64,000 nt of DNA, taken from the NCBI RefSeq assembly GCF_000315625.1, contig NW_005434642.1, positions 299,179-363,178 of the forward strand. The letters run 5' to 3'. Numbering within the stretch: the stretch's first letter is position 1; every line of letters begins with the position of its first letter. This stretch comes from Guillardia theta CCMP2712 (taxonomy: Eukaryota; Cryptophyceae; Pyrenomonadales; Geminigeraceae). Shown here in pieces: positions 31,687 to 43,800 of this stretch. Below the pieces are notes generated by a model. That model saw only the letters and a list, made by a program, of their open reading frames with translations. It searched no databases and had not been told where the DNA came from. Both the position numbers and the translations under genes were made by a program.

Positions 31687-33017
31687 GAGATGGATTCGTA
31701 TCGACAAGTGTAGCAGAAGACTTCAGGGAAGTCTAGGATGGTGTTGACGGAAAGTCTAGGATGAGATTGAAGTTTTGACAGCTTTGGCTGCCTGCCACTG
31801 ATAGGCCTGCTCTATTCTCCCTGCCTCGTGAACGTTTTTCACATGCTTGTCACTGCAATGATTTCTAGCTCATTCTTTATGCGCCATTACTTCATGTTCT
31901 AAACTCCGGGGCCGTGAAGCTGGGCCACCCGCCGGCGGCGGGGTGGGCCTCGAGGGCTCCGATTCGGAGTCTGCTCCTTACCGTACCGTCACCGCTCCGG
32001 GGCCTGCACTGACTGCCGCAGTGCCGGCCATCACTGATGCCCGATCATCATGCCGCCTGTGAGCCGGCCGCGATCGGATGCCGGCTCGGGCGGCGGGCCG
32101 CGCGGTCCGGCCCGGCGGCCCTCAGTGTCGTGGCGGCCGCCGGCCCGGCCGCGCCATTCAAGCAAGCCTTGAAGTTCACTGGCAGAGTCAGGTTGCGGCC
32201 AGTCACTGTGGGCCCCCGGCGGCGGCGGGCTCAGCCTGGCAGCGCTGCAGTGCGGACTGACCGTGACAGTGGCTGCCACTATTAGTCCAAGTCCGATCAA
32301 GTTTTAACTTGCCGCAGTGCTTTGATTTCAAGTTTCCGAAGTTCGGCTAGCCTAGTTTACAGCCCTCGAGCCCCGGAACTTCGGAAAGGCCTGGCGCCGG
32401 CCCGGCCGGGCCGGCGGGCCCGGGCCGCCGGGCCGCATAAAAAAAAGTCAGACAGTGCCCAATTGCTACTGACTCTCAAGGACTACTACGACAAACCTTT
32501 TACGAGGTTCAAGGGTTGTACTGGAATTTCTACACCATTTTAAGATTCAAAGGTAGTACTAACTCTTCAGATGGCTACAGGAGATGGTATAGAGAATGCT
32601 ATATTTAGAAGAAACAATGTTTTAGTATCCCACAAAGTAATGTTTATAAATAAATTTGTTTTTTTTATATCATAGTTTTAAATGTTGAAAGCTGAAGGGC
32701 CCAACGGAGCGAAAACCATGGAAGGTAACATTGACTAGAAGAGCGAGGGAGTAGGCGAGGAGTGAAGAGGAGAAGAGGGGGGAGATACAGGAAGAGAACG
32801 CGGGCGAGGATGGTAGAGCAGAGCAGAGTACCAAGAGGGAAGAGTTGCAGAGAGACAGATCGCATTGAGTTGCGGCGCAATCCTGCAGCCTGGCCCTGGG
32901 CTCAAAGAGAGGTAAAATTATGAATGAGAGGGAGGTCCAAGACGTTCAGAATGATGGAAGATAGAGGAGCAGTTGCTATGAGAGAAGGAAGAAAGAATTT
33001 TTAAAAATTGCATGCTG
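31687..33017. promoter_or_regulatory. Long spacer with GC-rich TCACTGA island (copy 4)
   Basis: 31905-32450 is GC-rich: GCCACCCGCCGGCGGCGGGG, GCGGCGGGCCGCGCGGTCC and GGCCGGGCCGGCGGGCCC. It has CACTGACTGCC, CATCACTGATGCC, CAGTCACTGTGG and GACAGTGG. Then 32560-32690 is AT-rich and 32690-33010 purine-rich. The first coding exon of the BTB gene may lie in this last part, but I could not find a convincing ATG. Confidence 0.35.
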
Positions 33018-35052
33018 GATCAGCCCTGATGATGTAGTTGCAGATCCCTTTGATGCTTTCCAATCCAATCTACTTCGAACCCTCAGGGAAGGAGATCCCT
33101 ACGTGGACCTGCAGCTTCAGCTTGGTAGGCCAGGTAATGAAAGTGATTGAAATCGCAGCAAGCTTTCAGGACGGCTGAACTTTTGATTCGATAGGGAGTT
33201 CTGCTGGAACGTTTCATTGCCACAAGCACATGCTAGCAGCGCAGAGCCCTGTGTTCTCTCATCTGTTTCAACAGATGTCACTTCCTAACGCCGGCAAGGC
33301 AACTCTTCGTGTGGAATGCGATCCGGACGCGTTCAACGACATCATCCTCTATGTTTATACTGGGCGAACTCAAGTAAGGCCGGACCATGCAGTCGAGATC
33401 CTGAATGTAGCACAACATTACGAGGTTTGTACGGCCCTTTTGAAAACAAGATTCATCTGTTGAAAACGATTCAGATTGATGCGCTTGTACGCCTCTATTT
33501 CAACTTCCTGGAGAACTACATCTCTGTAGAAACGGTCAACTCGGTTCTCTGCTCTGCCTTGCAGGTTCTGCCCAGTTCTCATCGGTCTCCTCCTGTGACA
33601 TTTCAGTCAGTTCGGTCTAGGTCAAGTCATTCAAATGTGCGAACGGTTCATCCTCGTCAATGCAACGCAGACCTTCGCCCATCCTTCGATCGAGCATCTT
33701 CCCGAAGATGCGCTCTGCAAACTGATCTCCAACGATGACCTGCAAATGCAAGAAATCGAGGTAGACAACAAGACGTTTTGCCCTTGTTCTCAGATCGTAC
33801 ACAACAGGTATTTCTTGCGGTGGTCAGGTGGGGCCAATCGCGCTTCAAGAACGCATCCCAGCAAACCTTGCAGGCCAAGTTGTCGAATGCTATGCACTAT
33901 GTGCGCTTCCCCAAGATTGATGTACACGAAGATCCTTGTGATGGCAAAGATTTGATTCGAACTGAGCAGGGAAAGGACATGGCTGAAGTCGTGGAGCCGA
34001 CTGGTCTGGTTGAGACCTCGCTGTTGCTGGAGGGTTACAGGTTTCGTGCGACGGGAGGAGAGCAGGCAAGTCACGTGTTGGTGCGATACTGAAAAGAGAG
34101 TGTAAACGTGGAGCAGGGAGGAATCCGATCGCAAGCGAACAGCCCAAGGTCTCAACAGAGTCGCCGTTTCATCTCTCGAAACTTGATCCAGCCTGCGTTC
34201 AATTCCCGCGCCTTCCCTAGCTTAGCAAGCCAATCCTCCTTCTCGCAGAAACAGTACCAGTTTCCACCAGAGTCCAAGGTGCCTTTCGCCACTTTGTCCA
34301 CCTCGCAGTATTTCTCAAGTTCATGTCACAGCAGCAGAACGTGAGCGTCGGCCTGGGCCTCGCTCTCAATTCGTCGCAATCAGGAATCCAAGTGACAGAA
34401 GTAGCTTCGTGGTGCCGGGTACAGCCATGTTCTTGAACTGATTCCTCCTTGTTGCCTTCTCAAAAGTCTTGCAATACTCTCGCTCTTTCCTCTTGCTGTT
34501 TTCTGATGTTTCTTCTTGTCAGGTCATTTCTGGTGACCTCCAGGTCTTGTCGTGACCCAAATCCTGTTAAAATCCTGACCTGCATGAAGAGGATCGAAGT
34601 AGGGGATGTGATCAAGGCAATCGACGGATGGACGGTGGCCTGGAACGTGGAGGCAGTCAAGAAACACCTCATGGGCCCCAAGGACACAAGGGTGGAGCTT
34701 TTGATCTCGCGCAATGGCGTTGAGTATCGGTAACAAGAGGGGAAGGATCTGTCGCCCTCTCAAACTAATTCGCTGCAGAGTGTATGTCCTCAGATGCGCG
34801 TCAGACGGTCACAGAGACATGAATGCTGAACGTGCTATGCAAGACTTCAGCATGAGGTAAAACACAAGCAGAAACACTTGTGATCTGCTATGGTTATGAA
34901 ATTTCTCACAGCTCAGCGTCGAGCATCAAACCCTTTGATCTCTCCAGGAGTGTAAATGAGGCAAGAGAGGTTCGGGCTCGCGCGGTTGCTTGCAGATACC
35001 CTTTGACGAGTTGTATGCAGTCCTTGCGGAACTTACAAAAGCAAACCGCTGA
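33018..35052 (+). CDS. BTB-BACK protein with C-terminal PDZ domain
   Basis: The BTB domain is DPFDAFQSNLLRTLREGDPY, VDLQLQLG, FHCHKHMLAAQSPVFSHLFQ, RVECDPDAFNDIILYVYTGR and VRPDHAVEILNVAQHYE. The BACK domain follows: IDALVRLYFNFLENYISVET, FGLGQVIQMCERFILVNATQ, LPEDALCKLISNDDLQMQEI, FLAVVRWGQSRFKNASQQTL and VEPTGLVETSLLLEGYRFRA. After a Ser/Gln-rich linker (34108-34344), VGLGLALNSSQSGIQVTE joins across an intron to KRIEVGDVIKAIDGWTVAWN and TRVELLISRNGVEYR, a PDZ fold. The last exons are SIKPFDLSRSVNEARE and IPFDELYAVLAELTKANR, stop 35050-35052. BTB-BACK proteins are often cullin-3 adaptors; PDZ would bind C-terminal peptides. The ATG is not identified, and the BACK-linker-PDZ junction rests on same-strand adjacency and open frames. 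Confidence 0.75.
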
Positions 35053-35815
35053 AGATTCCAGCCTCGGGCAAGATGACGGGCCATTGGAGGAAGTGTGAAA
35101 ATTCACAGTTTGTTATCATTGTCAAACATAGTTGTCAATAAATAAGTATATATAACTTATTCACAAAAGCTAGCACATAGTAATTACAGGACAGGAAACA
35201 TTTACACAGATGAAATTCTTTGAATTGCAAAATTTGAAGATAAAGTACTACTGAGTTCGTCACGCCAAACCTGCACCTTTCAGTCAGAGCAATCACATAC
35301 TGACAACGGAGGATGGATCTTTGCAAAAGAGTAGCTACGATTCGCCTTAATGTCTTCACGCTCCTCTCCCGTCAGACTCGCTCAGAACCTCTCCGCTGCT
35401 CTACAAGCCCGAGGGCGAGAACGCGCTAGAGAGGTCTCGGGAGGACGAGGAGAGGACAGGATAGCATCAGACAGTTCAAATCTTCACAGCCACTCAAAAA
35501 GGTCCAATGATGCATTCACTGAGCCTCGCACAGAGGCGGAAGAATAGGAGGTAAGGAGCCGAAATGATCGAGGGGTGGGGAAAAAAAGAGGGGAGAGAGA
35601 CATCGTGTAGGGAGAGGAGGAGAGAAGGGGGACGCAGAAAAGCGAAGAGGTCGTCAAGTTCGCTGTAAATCATCAAGGATGGAAGAGAAAAGGAAAACAT
35701 ACAGCAAGGCCGTCGAAATAAGATGATTGAAGGCGGCAGGACAGAGGAGGTGGAAACATGGCTTTGTAGATCGAAGAATAGGACTCCAATGGATGAAGCG
35801 AGTGAGACGGGGAGA

Positions 35816-35925
35816 GGGAGCAGACGAATAGAGCAGACGAATAGAGCAGATGAACAGAGCTGACGAATAGAGCAGACGAATAGAGCAGATGAATAGAGCA
35901 GATGAATAGAGCAGATAAAAGCAAT
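35816..35925. repeat. 13-bp minisatellite, about 7 copies
   Basis: AGACGAATAGAGC, with variants AGATGAATAGAGC, AGATGAACAGAGC and TGACGAATAGAGC, repeated in tandem. Confidence 0.9.
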
Positions 35926-36048
35926 GGAAGGGGAGAGACGCTCCGATTTTTGTAGATGAGGCAAAGAATATTTGAGCTTGTCAACACATACAAGGAAACA
36001 AGCAAGAATGGGAAGGAAAGAAGAGGACACGCTTTGGTGCACATTGAA

Positions 36049-36188
36049 GGAGGGAGGAGGGGAGGGAAGGGAGGGGGAGGGGGGAGGGAGGGGAGGAGGG
36101 GAGGAGGGGAGGAGGGAGGAGGGAGGAGGGAGGGGAGGGAGGGAGGGAGGGAGGGAGGAGGGAGGAGGGAGGAGGGAGGAGGGAGAAT
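36049..36188. repeat. GGGAGGA purine microsatellite
   Basis: Uninterrupted purine tract of GGGAGG and GGAGGA units, about 140 bp, in the spacer upstream of EF-2. Confidence 0.95.
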
Positions 36189-37509
36189 GAGCAGGAGGAG
36201 AGCGAGTTGAGCCTCACCTGGTGCCATACAAACCGTTACAAATGTCATCGGCGTAACGTACATGATATATTACTTATATTTTAAAGAGCACTAATAATGC
36301 AGGCAATGAATTTCCATACAACTATCTAAAATTATTTCTCTCTTTGCCAGAATAATAATATTGATAAATGATTAGTACCATCAACAACTTGTATTAATCC
36401 AAATATACATGTAAATCTATTTTTAGCTGATAGTCCTAAACTGGCATTACCCTACCCATAAATTCATTTACTGCGTTGTCCCACCCCAGCCTATCCAATA
36501 CTCCCACCCCACCATCAAATGACCAAACAATGTTAAAATACCCACCCCCTTATATTTCTCTTTCAAAATGCAGTTTGTACCTTTTGTCGTACTACCCTCA
36601 TCGTAGTACCTAATCCGACACCCCTACCACCCCTCTTCCTAAAACATCGTTGCCCCACCCCCTGTCAATTCCATCCCCCTGCCTCTACTGACTCGGCCTC
36701 CTTTCAGTTTCCTAATGCAGTCTCTACCCCCCTTATCACCACAAATAGACCACCCCCCGACCTAGGTCTGCTACGCCTATGCAATTACACCCCAAGTGGT
36801 GAGAGGAGGTGGGGTACCCACTCGTCTAACATAGTTCCTACAGTATCATTACATCATTTCCCTTAGGAAGGTACCACCCTTCTACCATTCTACCCCCAAG
36901 AATCGCAGGAAATCCGATCCAACAAAAAGCGCTTAGAGGAGGACCCACCTGTACAACCCCTGTCATCTAGCCGCATCCTGAGTACCCTTCCTGGACATAC
37001 CTTTGCCTCAACTGGATCGTTGAGCTCAAGGTTCACTTTTCTATAATTAGACCAAAGACTTTTTTCGAGATCCCGCTGTGACCGTCGTAGGATGCAATAC
37101 ACCCCGTGCACCATAGGGTAGGGATATATTACCCCACCCCTCCTTGAGCCGAATCTTGTCGTTTGCAGGGGCCGGTACTAAATTACATCGTACAAGTGAT
37201 ATAGGAAATTTTATATCTGTACCAAAGAAAGCATTATTGCCCAAAAAGAAGTACAGCGAGAGAGTCTTATGCTACAATCACCTGATTATAAGGTACTAAA
37301 ATTCCCAGCACAAATCCCTGTAACGTTATGACTTTGTATAAATATAGTAGTAGATGTACCGATCACTTTGTATGTTCAGAGATGGAATATAAAACTTTAT
37401 AAATAAATTTGTACCAAATTCTTATAGTGTAGAACATTCAGTACTAGAGTTTTGCACCGTCTAAAAAATACGCCACGCACGCGCGCCGCCGCCGTAGTCT
37501 CCAGTCGCC

Positions 37510-40500
37510 ATGGTAAGCACGATGCAGGGTCGCTCCGTCCTCTCATGCTCGCTTCCCCCTTGTATTCTTGAACGGCTTTCGCTTTGGCGTCATTTTCTTG
37601 TATCCTGTTTCCTGTGCTGTCTTCAATTCCTCCGAATGGTCAACCGTTGCTTCGCTCCACGTGACATGGCAATCCCTACAGGTGAACTTCACAATTCCCC
37701 AGCTTCGTGCTATCATGGACAAGCCGAAGAACATTCGTAACATGTCCGTGATTGCTCACGTTGACCACGGTAAGAATCGAGGTCTTCGTAATCAGAGCAC
37801 ATGCTGATGCGTTGATTAGGAAAGTCTACTTTGACCGACTCCTTGGTTGCTGCTGCTGGCATTATCTCTATGGCTTCTGCTGGTGACCAGCGTTTGACCG
37901 ACACTCGTGCCGACGAGGCTGAGCGTGGTATCACCATCAAGTCCACTGGTATCTCGCTTTACAACGAGATCTCCGAGGTTGATGTCAGAGGAGAAACAAG
38001 AGAAATGCTGAATATCGCGCAGGAAGAGATTCCCGACGCTAAGATGCCCAAGGATTCCGCGGGACGTGAATTCCTTATCAACTTGATCGATTCTCCAGGG
38101 CACGTTGACTTCTCCGCTGAGGCAAACTCCCACCTAACTCGGTGTGCCGGTTGTGATTTTGAGGACAGGTTACTGCGGCTCTTCGTATCACTGATGGCGC
38201 TTTGGTTGTTGTGGATTCCATCGAAGGAGTTTCTGTGCAGACCGAGACTGTTTTGCGTCAGGTGTGATAGTACATCACAAGGTTGTTCTTCCACGTGACA
38301 CATGGTTGTGAAGGCTCTCGGTGAGAGGATCAAGCCCGTTCTCACTGTCAACAAGTTGGATCGTGGTTTCCTTGAGTTGCAGGTATAATGTTTTTTCGAA
38401 TCGCCGTGTGTTTCTGAATTTCTTTTCTGCAAAGCTCGACTGGGAGTCTATGTACACCAACTTCTCCAAGCACGTTGAGAACGTCAACGTTATCATCTCC
38501 ACCTACAAGGACGAGGCTATGGGTGATTTGCAGGTAGAGTTTTTGTGAAGGTTGTTCCCCTTTGTGATGAATCTGTATCAGGTCTATCCCGACAAGGGAA
38601 CTGTCTCTTTCTCCGCTGGTCTTCACGGATGGGCCTTCACCCTCCCTCAGTTTGCCCGTATGTACGCCAAGAAGTTCGGTGTCAGTGAGGAGAAGGTACT
38701 CGATGACTAATGACACCGAATGACGCAAGTAAGCCCTGTGCGTTTCGCAGATGTGCGAGAGATTGTGGGGTGAGAACTACTTCAACCCTGCTGAGAAGAA
38801 GTGGACCAAGGAGGGAGACACTGCCAACCGCGCATTCAACATGTTCATCTTGGATCCCATCGGCAAGATTGTTCAGGCCACCATGAATGACCAGCTGGAC
38901 AAGCTGGAGAAGATGCTCTCTGCTTTGAACATCAAGATGAAGAAGGAGGATCTCGAGCTCAAGGTTTGTTTCGTCACATTGAACGATATCCACCTGAAAA
39001 TGTTGTGCTGCAGGGCAAGGCTTTGCTCAAGAGAACTATGCAGTCCTGGATCCCTGCCCACAAGGCTCTTTTGGAGATGATGATTCTTCACTTGCCTTCG
39101 CCCGCCGCTGCTCAGAAGTATCGTGCTGAGCTGCTCTACACCGGACCTGCTGATGATGCTTGCTGCACCGGAATCCGCGAGTGCAACCCTGAGGCCCCAT
39201 TGGTGCTCTACGTCTCCAAGATGGTTCCATCGGCGGACAAGGGAAGGTTCATCGCTTTCGGACGTGTGTTCTCTGGAACTGTTCAGGCTGGTGTCAAGAT
39301 CAGGATCATGGGACCCAACTACGTTCCTGGAAAGAAGGAAGACTTGAACATCAAGTCTATCCAGCGTGTTGTGCTGTTCATGGGAAGGAAGCAGGACCCC
39401 GTTGACACTGTTCCTGTTGGTAACACTTGCGGTTTGATTGGTATCGATCAGTTCCTTGTCAAGACCGGTACCCTCACCACCGCTGAGGATGGCTACCCCA
39501 TGAAGGACATGAAGTTCTCTGTGTCCCCCGTTGTGCGTTGCGCCGTTGAGCCCAAGAACCCCCAGGATCTTCCCAAGCTTGTTGAGGGTCTTAAGCGTTT
39601 GGCCAAGTCCGATCCTATGGTTGTCATCTCTATCGAGGAGTCTGGAGAGCACATCGTTGCCGGAGCAGGAGAGCTTCACATGGAGATCTGCTTGAAGGAT
39701 TTGCAGGATGATTACATGAACGGAGCACCCCTCAAGATCTCTGATCCAGTTGTGTCTTACCGTGAGACTGTCACTGCTGAGACTGATCAGGAGTGCATGT
39801 CCAAGTCCCCCAACAAGCACAACCGTCTTTACTTCAAGGCTCTTCCCCTCGGAGAGGAGCTCACCAACATCATCGATGACGGACAGATCACTCCCAGGGA
39901 TGATGTCAAGGTTCGCGGTCGTCGTTTGGCTGATGAATTTGGATGGGATGTCGACATTGCTCGTAAGATCTGGGCGTTCGGTCCCGACATTGTTGGTCCC
40001 AACTTGGTTTGCGATGCCACCAAGGCTGTGCAGTTCTTGAACGAGATCAAGGATTCCGTCGTTGCTGGCTTCAACTGGGTTACCAAGGAAGGCGTTATTT
40101 GCGAGGAGAACATGCGCGGAATCTGCTTCCAGATTCTCGATGTGACCATGCACGCTGATGCCATCCACAGAGGTGGTGGACAGATCATCCCTACCGCCCG
40201 TAGGGTTATGTATGCTGCCGAGATGTTGTCACAGCCCCGTCTCATGGAGCCCGTCTTCCTTGTCGAGATCCAGTGCCCTGAGCAGGCTATGGGAGGAATC
40301 TATTCTTGTTTGAACAGGCGTCGTGGACAGGTGTTTGAGGAGAACCAGCGTCCTGGAACTCCTTTGTACAACGTGAAAGCTTACTTGCCCGTTTCTGAGT
40401 CCTTCGGCTTCGACTCCGATCTCCGTGCCCAGACTGCTGGTCAGGCGTTCCCTCAGTGCGTGTTCGATCACTGGGATCTTGTTCTCGGTGATCCTCTTGC

Positions 40501-40600
40501 TCCTGGCAAGCTCCGTGATGAGGTCATCGCCGGCATCCGCAAGCGTAAGGGTCTCGCCGTCGAGGTTCCTCCTCTCGACCGCTTCAAGGACAAGTTGTAA
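37510..40600 (+). CDS. EEF2: Cytosolic translation elongation factor 2 (EF-2)
   Basis: EF-2 is the GTPase that drives ribosomal translocation. Exons: 37510-37512, 37682-37769, 37820-38121, 38169-38261, 38314-38382, 38435-38533, 38582-38695, 38751-38963 and 39014-40600, giving 855 residues, the usual length. The first exon codes only for the ATG. G1 is [14 protein letters not shown], switch [13 protein letters not shown]-like ([12 protein letters not shown]), G3 DSPGHVDFS and G4 NKLDR. The diphthamide loop near the C terminus reads [20 protein letters not shown], with the target His in [25 protein letters not shown] and the end [11 protein letters not shown] are family hallmarks. The intron at 38122-38168 begins GC (GAG|GCAAAC). 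Codon use is C/T-ending and strongly biased compared with its neighbours, as expected for a very highly expressed gene. Confidence 0.98.
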
Positions 40601-40807
40601 ACGGAAAGAGTTTGACGTAGAGATGCGATGCTCATGGTAGTTACATTTTGGTTATTAATCTTGAATCCTGGCTTTTGACGAGATAGGGACATCTGCGTTT
40701 TTTTGCAGTAGAACCGTCTTCTTAAAGAAAATAAACTTGATCTTTCCACCAGCGCTTGACTTGTCTGGTCTAACATACATGCTACATGCTTGCTGCCCCA
40801 TGCTCGT

Positions 40808-43800
40808 TCACCGGAACAGAAAGTTGAGATCTTGTGTCCTCACTCGCTGCAGCTCCCCCTTGGAACTGACGCTCATGGCGCCGGCGATGAGCTGCTCCTT
40901 CTTGTGCTGGAGCTCGAGGATGCGCTCCTCGATGGTGCCTGTGATGACGAACTTGACCACGCGGACGTCCTTCGTCTGCCCGAGCCGATAGACCCGGTCC
41001 ATGGCCTGATGGAGGCGATCAGAAAGCGCAGGCGAAAGGAGGAGGGAGTAGGAAGGGGAGGGAGGAACGAAGCTGTGAAGGAGAGTGCAGGGTGGGGAGG
41101 AGGAGCTTGCCTGTTTCTCCACAGCGCTGTTCCACCACAAGTCTGTGATGAAGACATGGTTGGCGACGACCAGGTTGAGCCCGGTGCCTCCTGCCTTCAT
41201 GCTGATGAGGAGAATCTGCAGCTGCAGGCCGGTCACTAGAGACAAGAGCAGGAGGAGACGGTAGAGAGAGTAAGGCAGGAAGGCGTTGGAGGGTTTCAGG
41301 GGAGTAGTCAGGGGAGGAGGATGGTAGAGAAGGAGAGAGCACGAGGTAGTGTAGAAGGAACACAAGGGAGTAGCGGAGGAGGAGCGGGGGGCAGTGGAGC
41401 GAGGAGAGCGGATGCCTACCTGCTGGTCGTTCTGGAAGCTCTCGATGACATGGTCCCTCTTGGCTCGGGTCAGTCGCCCGTCCAACTTGGCGAAGGTGCC
41501 AGGGACGAGGCTCGACTCGATGATGTCGAGGAAGGAAGTGAACTGAGAAAAGATGACAACCTGAGAGCAGGGAGATCAGTGTCATGCTGTTCCTGCCCAC
41601 CTCTCCTCCCCCTCATCTCCATCTCCCTCCTCCTCTTGCACTGTGCCCTCGTACGATCCTCTTGCTCCAGCTCTTGGCCTCCCTCCCTCCTCTGTTGCCC
41701 CCCCGCTCCTCTCCGTCTTTTGCACCTTGTCTCCCGGCGCAGTCTCCCGCAGCTGCTCGATCTCGCTCAAGATCGCCTTCAGCTTGGTGCTCATGTAAAC
41801 TCCCTCCTCTCCCCCCTCCCTGCCCTCCCTGCCAGCCTGCCCTGCTCCCGAGCGCTCGACGACGTCGCCGGGGGAGATGATGGCGCGGCACAGAGGGCAC
41901 TTGGGAGGAGCTTGCGAGAGCTCAGAGCACTGCTCGATGCACCTGGCGAGGCATCCCTTGCAGAAGATGTGGGCGCACTTGGTGATGACAGCTCGTTCGA
42001 TGGGCTCAAGGCACACGCAGCACTCCTCCTCGCCCGAGGAGAGCTTCTCCTCCAGCACCTGCTCCAGCCGCTTCACCTGCCAGCAACATCAGCTCAGGGG
42101 GAAGGGGAGAAGGGGCGAGGGAGGGGAAGAAGAGAAGCAGAGGGGGGTGGGAGGGAAAGAAGAGGAGGGGGAAGGGAGGGGAGGAAGAGGAGCAGGAAGA
42201 GGAGGAGGGGCGAGGGAGGAGGAAGAGGAGGGGGAAGGAAGAGGAGGAGGTCTGAACACACCTCTGCTATGTCGGAGGCGGAGAGGTTGGAGGGGTTGAG
42301 CTCCGTGGCAGGCAGCAGCTGCTTGTGGCAGCAGAGTTGCCGCAGCCGCACGAGCCGCTCGAGGATCTTAGTGTAGTGCGACATGACCGTCCCCTCTTTG
42401 ATGTACGTCCTGAGCATGGCCTGCACACTGGGTCATGCACGGCAGAAGGGGAGGCGGAGAGAGGAGGCGCAGGAAACAGGAGAAAAAGATATGAAGAGGA
42501 GTGGAAGGAGGGGAGGGGAGGGGAGGGGAGGGGAGGGGAGGGGAGGGGAGGGGAGGAAGGGAGCAGGAGAGTCCTATCACCTTGCCGCTCTGGAAGAGAG
42601 CGTCGTAGATCTCCTGCTCCTCCTCCGAGAGCTCCAGGTGCCTCACAATCTCCTGCTTCTTTGGCAGCTGCAGAATTGGCTTCCCTCCTATCTTCTGCGT
42701 CTTGGACCTTCGCAGGCAGTAGGTACCGAGGATGGAGCGGACGATGGAGAGGCCCTGCTCCCTCCTGCTCGCCACCTTGGACCTCGCGGGGTCGCTGATG
42801 AGGCAGCGGAACCATTCGAAATCCTGCAGCACGCGGTGGATGTCAAATCCCTCCTGCACTGCAACACCCCCCCCATAACCGACCCCACGTGCAGAAAGCA
42901 CACCCCGATCCTCGTCCCCCCCCCCCCCCCAACTCAATCATCGTCATCCTCTCCTCCTCCTCTCCCCCAAATCCTTGTCCTCGTTCTCCTCCTATCCCCT
43001 ATTCCCCTCCTCCTCCTCTCTCCCCCTTCTCCTCTTCCTCGTCACACCTTGAAGGGATAGATCTGCAGGAAAGCAAAGAGCGAGTAAAGGTCGTCAAGCT
43101 TGTTCTGTAGAGGCGTCCCGGTCACTACCCACCTCCTCTCAGCATTCAGCTGGAGTACAGCCCGGCTTTGCTTCGCCTGCAGGACATTTCAGGGCAGGGA
43201 GAAGGAGGAGGAGAGTTTGGTGGAAGGCGGAAAAGAGGAGAGGTAAGTGGAGCAGATGCAGGAATAGGAGGACTGAGGAGGACCGAGAAGGAGGAAGGAT
43301 TGGGAGTAGATGAGGACTGGGAAGGATGAGGAGGAGGAGGAAGAGGAGGAGGAGGAGGAGGAGGAGGAGGAGGAGGATGAGGATGAGGAGAGACTGGAAG
43401 GAGGAGATCAACTCAGACCTTGGGGTTGCAGATGACGTGGCCCTCGTCCAGCACCACCCTCCTCCATTGGAAGGAGTGGAGCACAGAGGCCTGCTCGCCC
43501 CGGGCCTGGCGGGAGAACTCCGAGGCAAGGACCGGGTAGGTAGACAGGACGATGTCTTGCTCCTTGAGTAGCTCAGGGTCCTTGGTCCTCATGGGCCCGT
43601 GGAAGACAAGGACCTTGAGTCGATCGTTGGTGTGGGTCTGAATCTGCTTCCTCCAGTTCTGGAGGACGGAGAGAGGACACACGATGAGGGTGGGCCCCTG
43701 CGATCTGTGGGTCTTGAAGTAGTCGAGAGGAGGAGGGGAGGAGGATGAGCTGGCGAGGTTCAGATTCTCAAGGCCTCGGATGAGATCCGCACAGTCGTCT

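Larger units (their letters stand above)
35053..37509. other. 2.4-kb intergenic region with minisatellites and TACCCC tract
   Basis: No gene supported. 35100-35340 is AT-rich. 35816-35925 is a 13-bp tandem repeat. 36049-36188 is a GGGAGGA purine microsatellite. 36240-36430 is AT-rich. 36430-37160 is the longest TACCCC-type tract of the window, with many CCACCCC, CTACCC and GTACCACC motifs. 37160-37450 is AT-rich and is followed by GCACGCGCGCCGCCGCCG, next to the EF-2 start. Long proline/leucine/serine frames here come from the repeats. Confidence 0.6.

Noticed and set aside
35494-36263. Long Pro/Ser/Leu-rich minus-strand frames
   Set aside because: They come from the 13-bp minisatellite and the GGGAGGA tract; no domain, start context or splice pattern supports a gene.
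38873-40168. 431-codon open frame on the minus strand
   Set aside because: It lies antisense to the last EF-2 exon. The strong codon bias of EF-2 keeps the complementary frame open.
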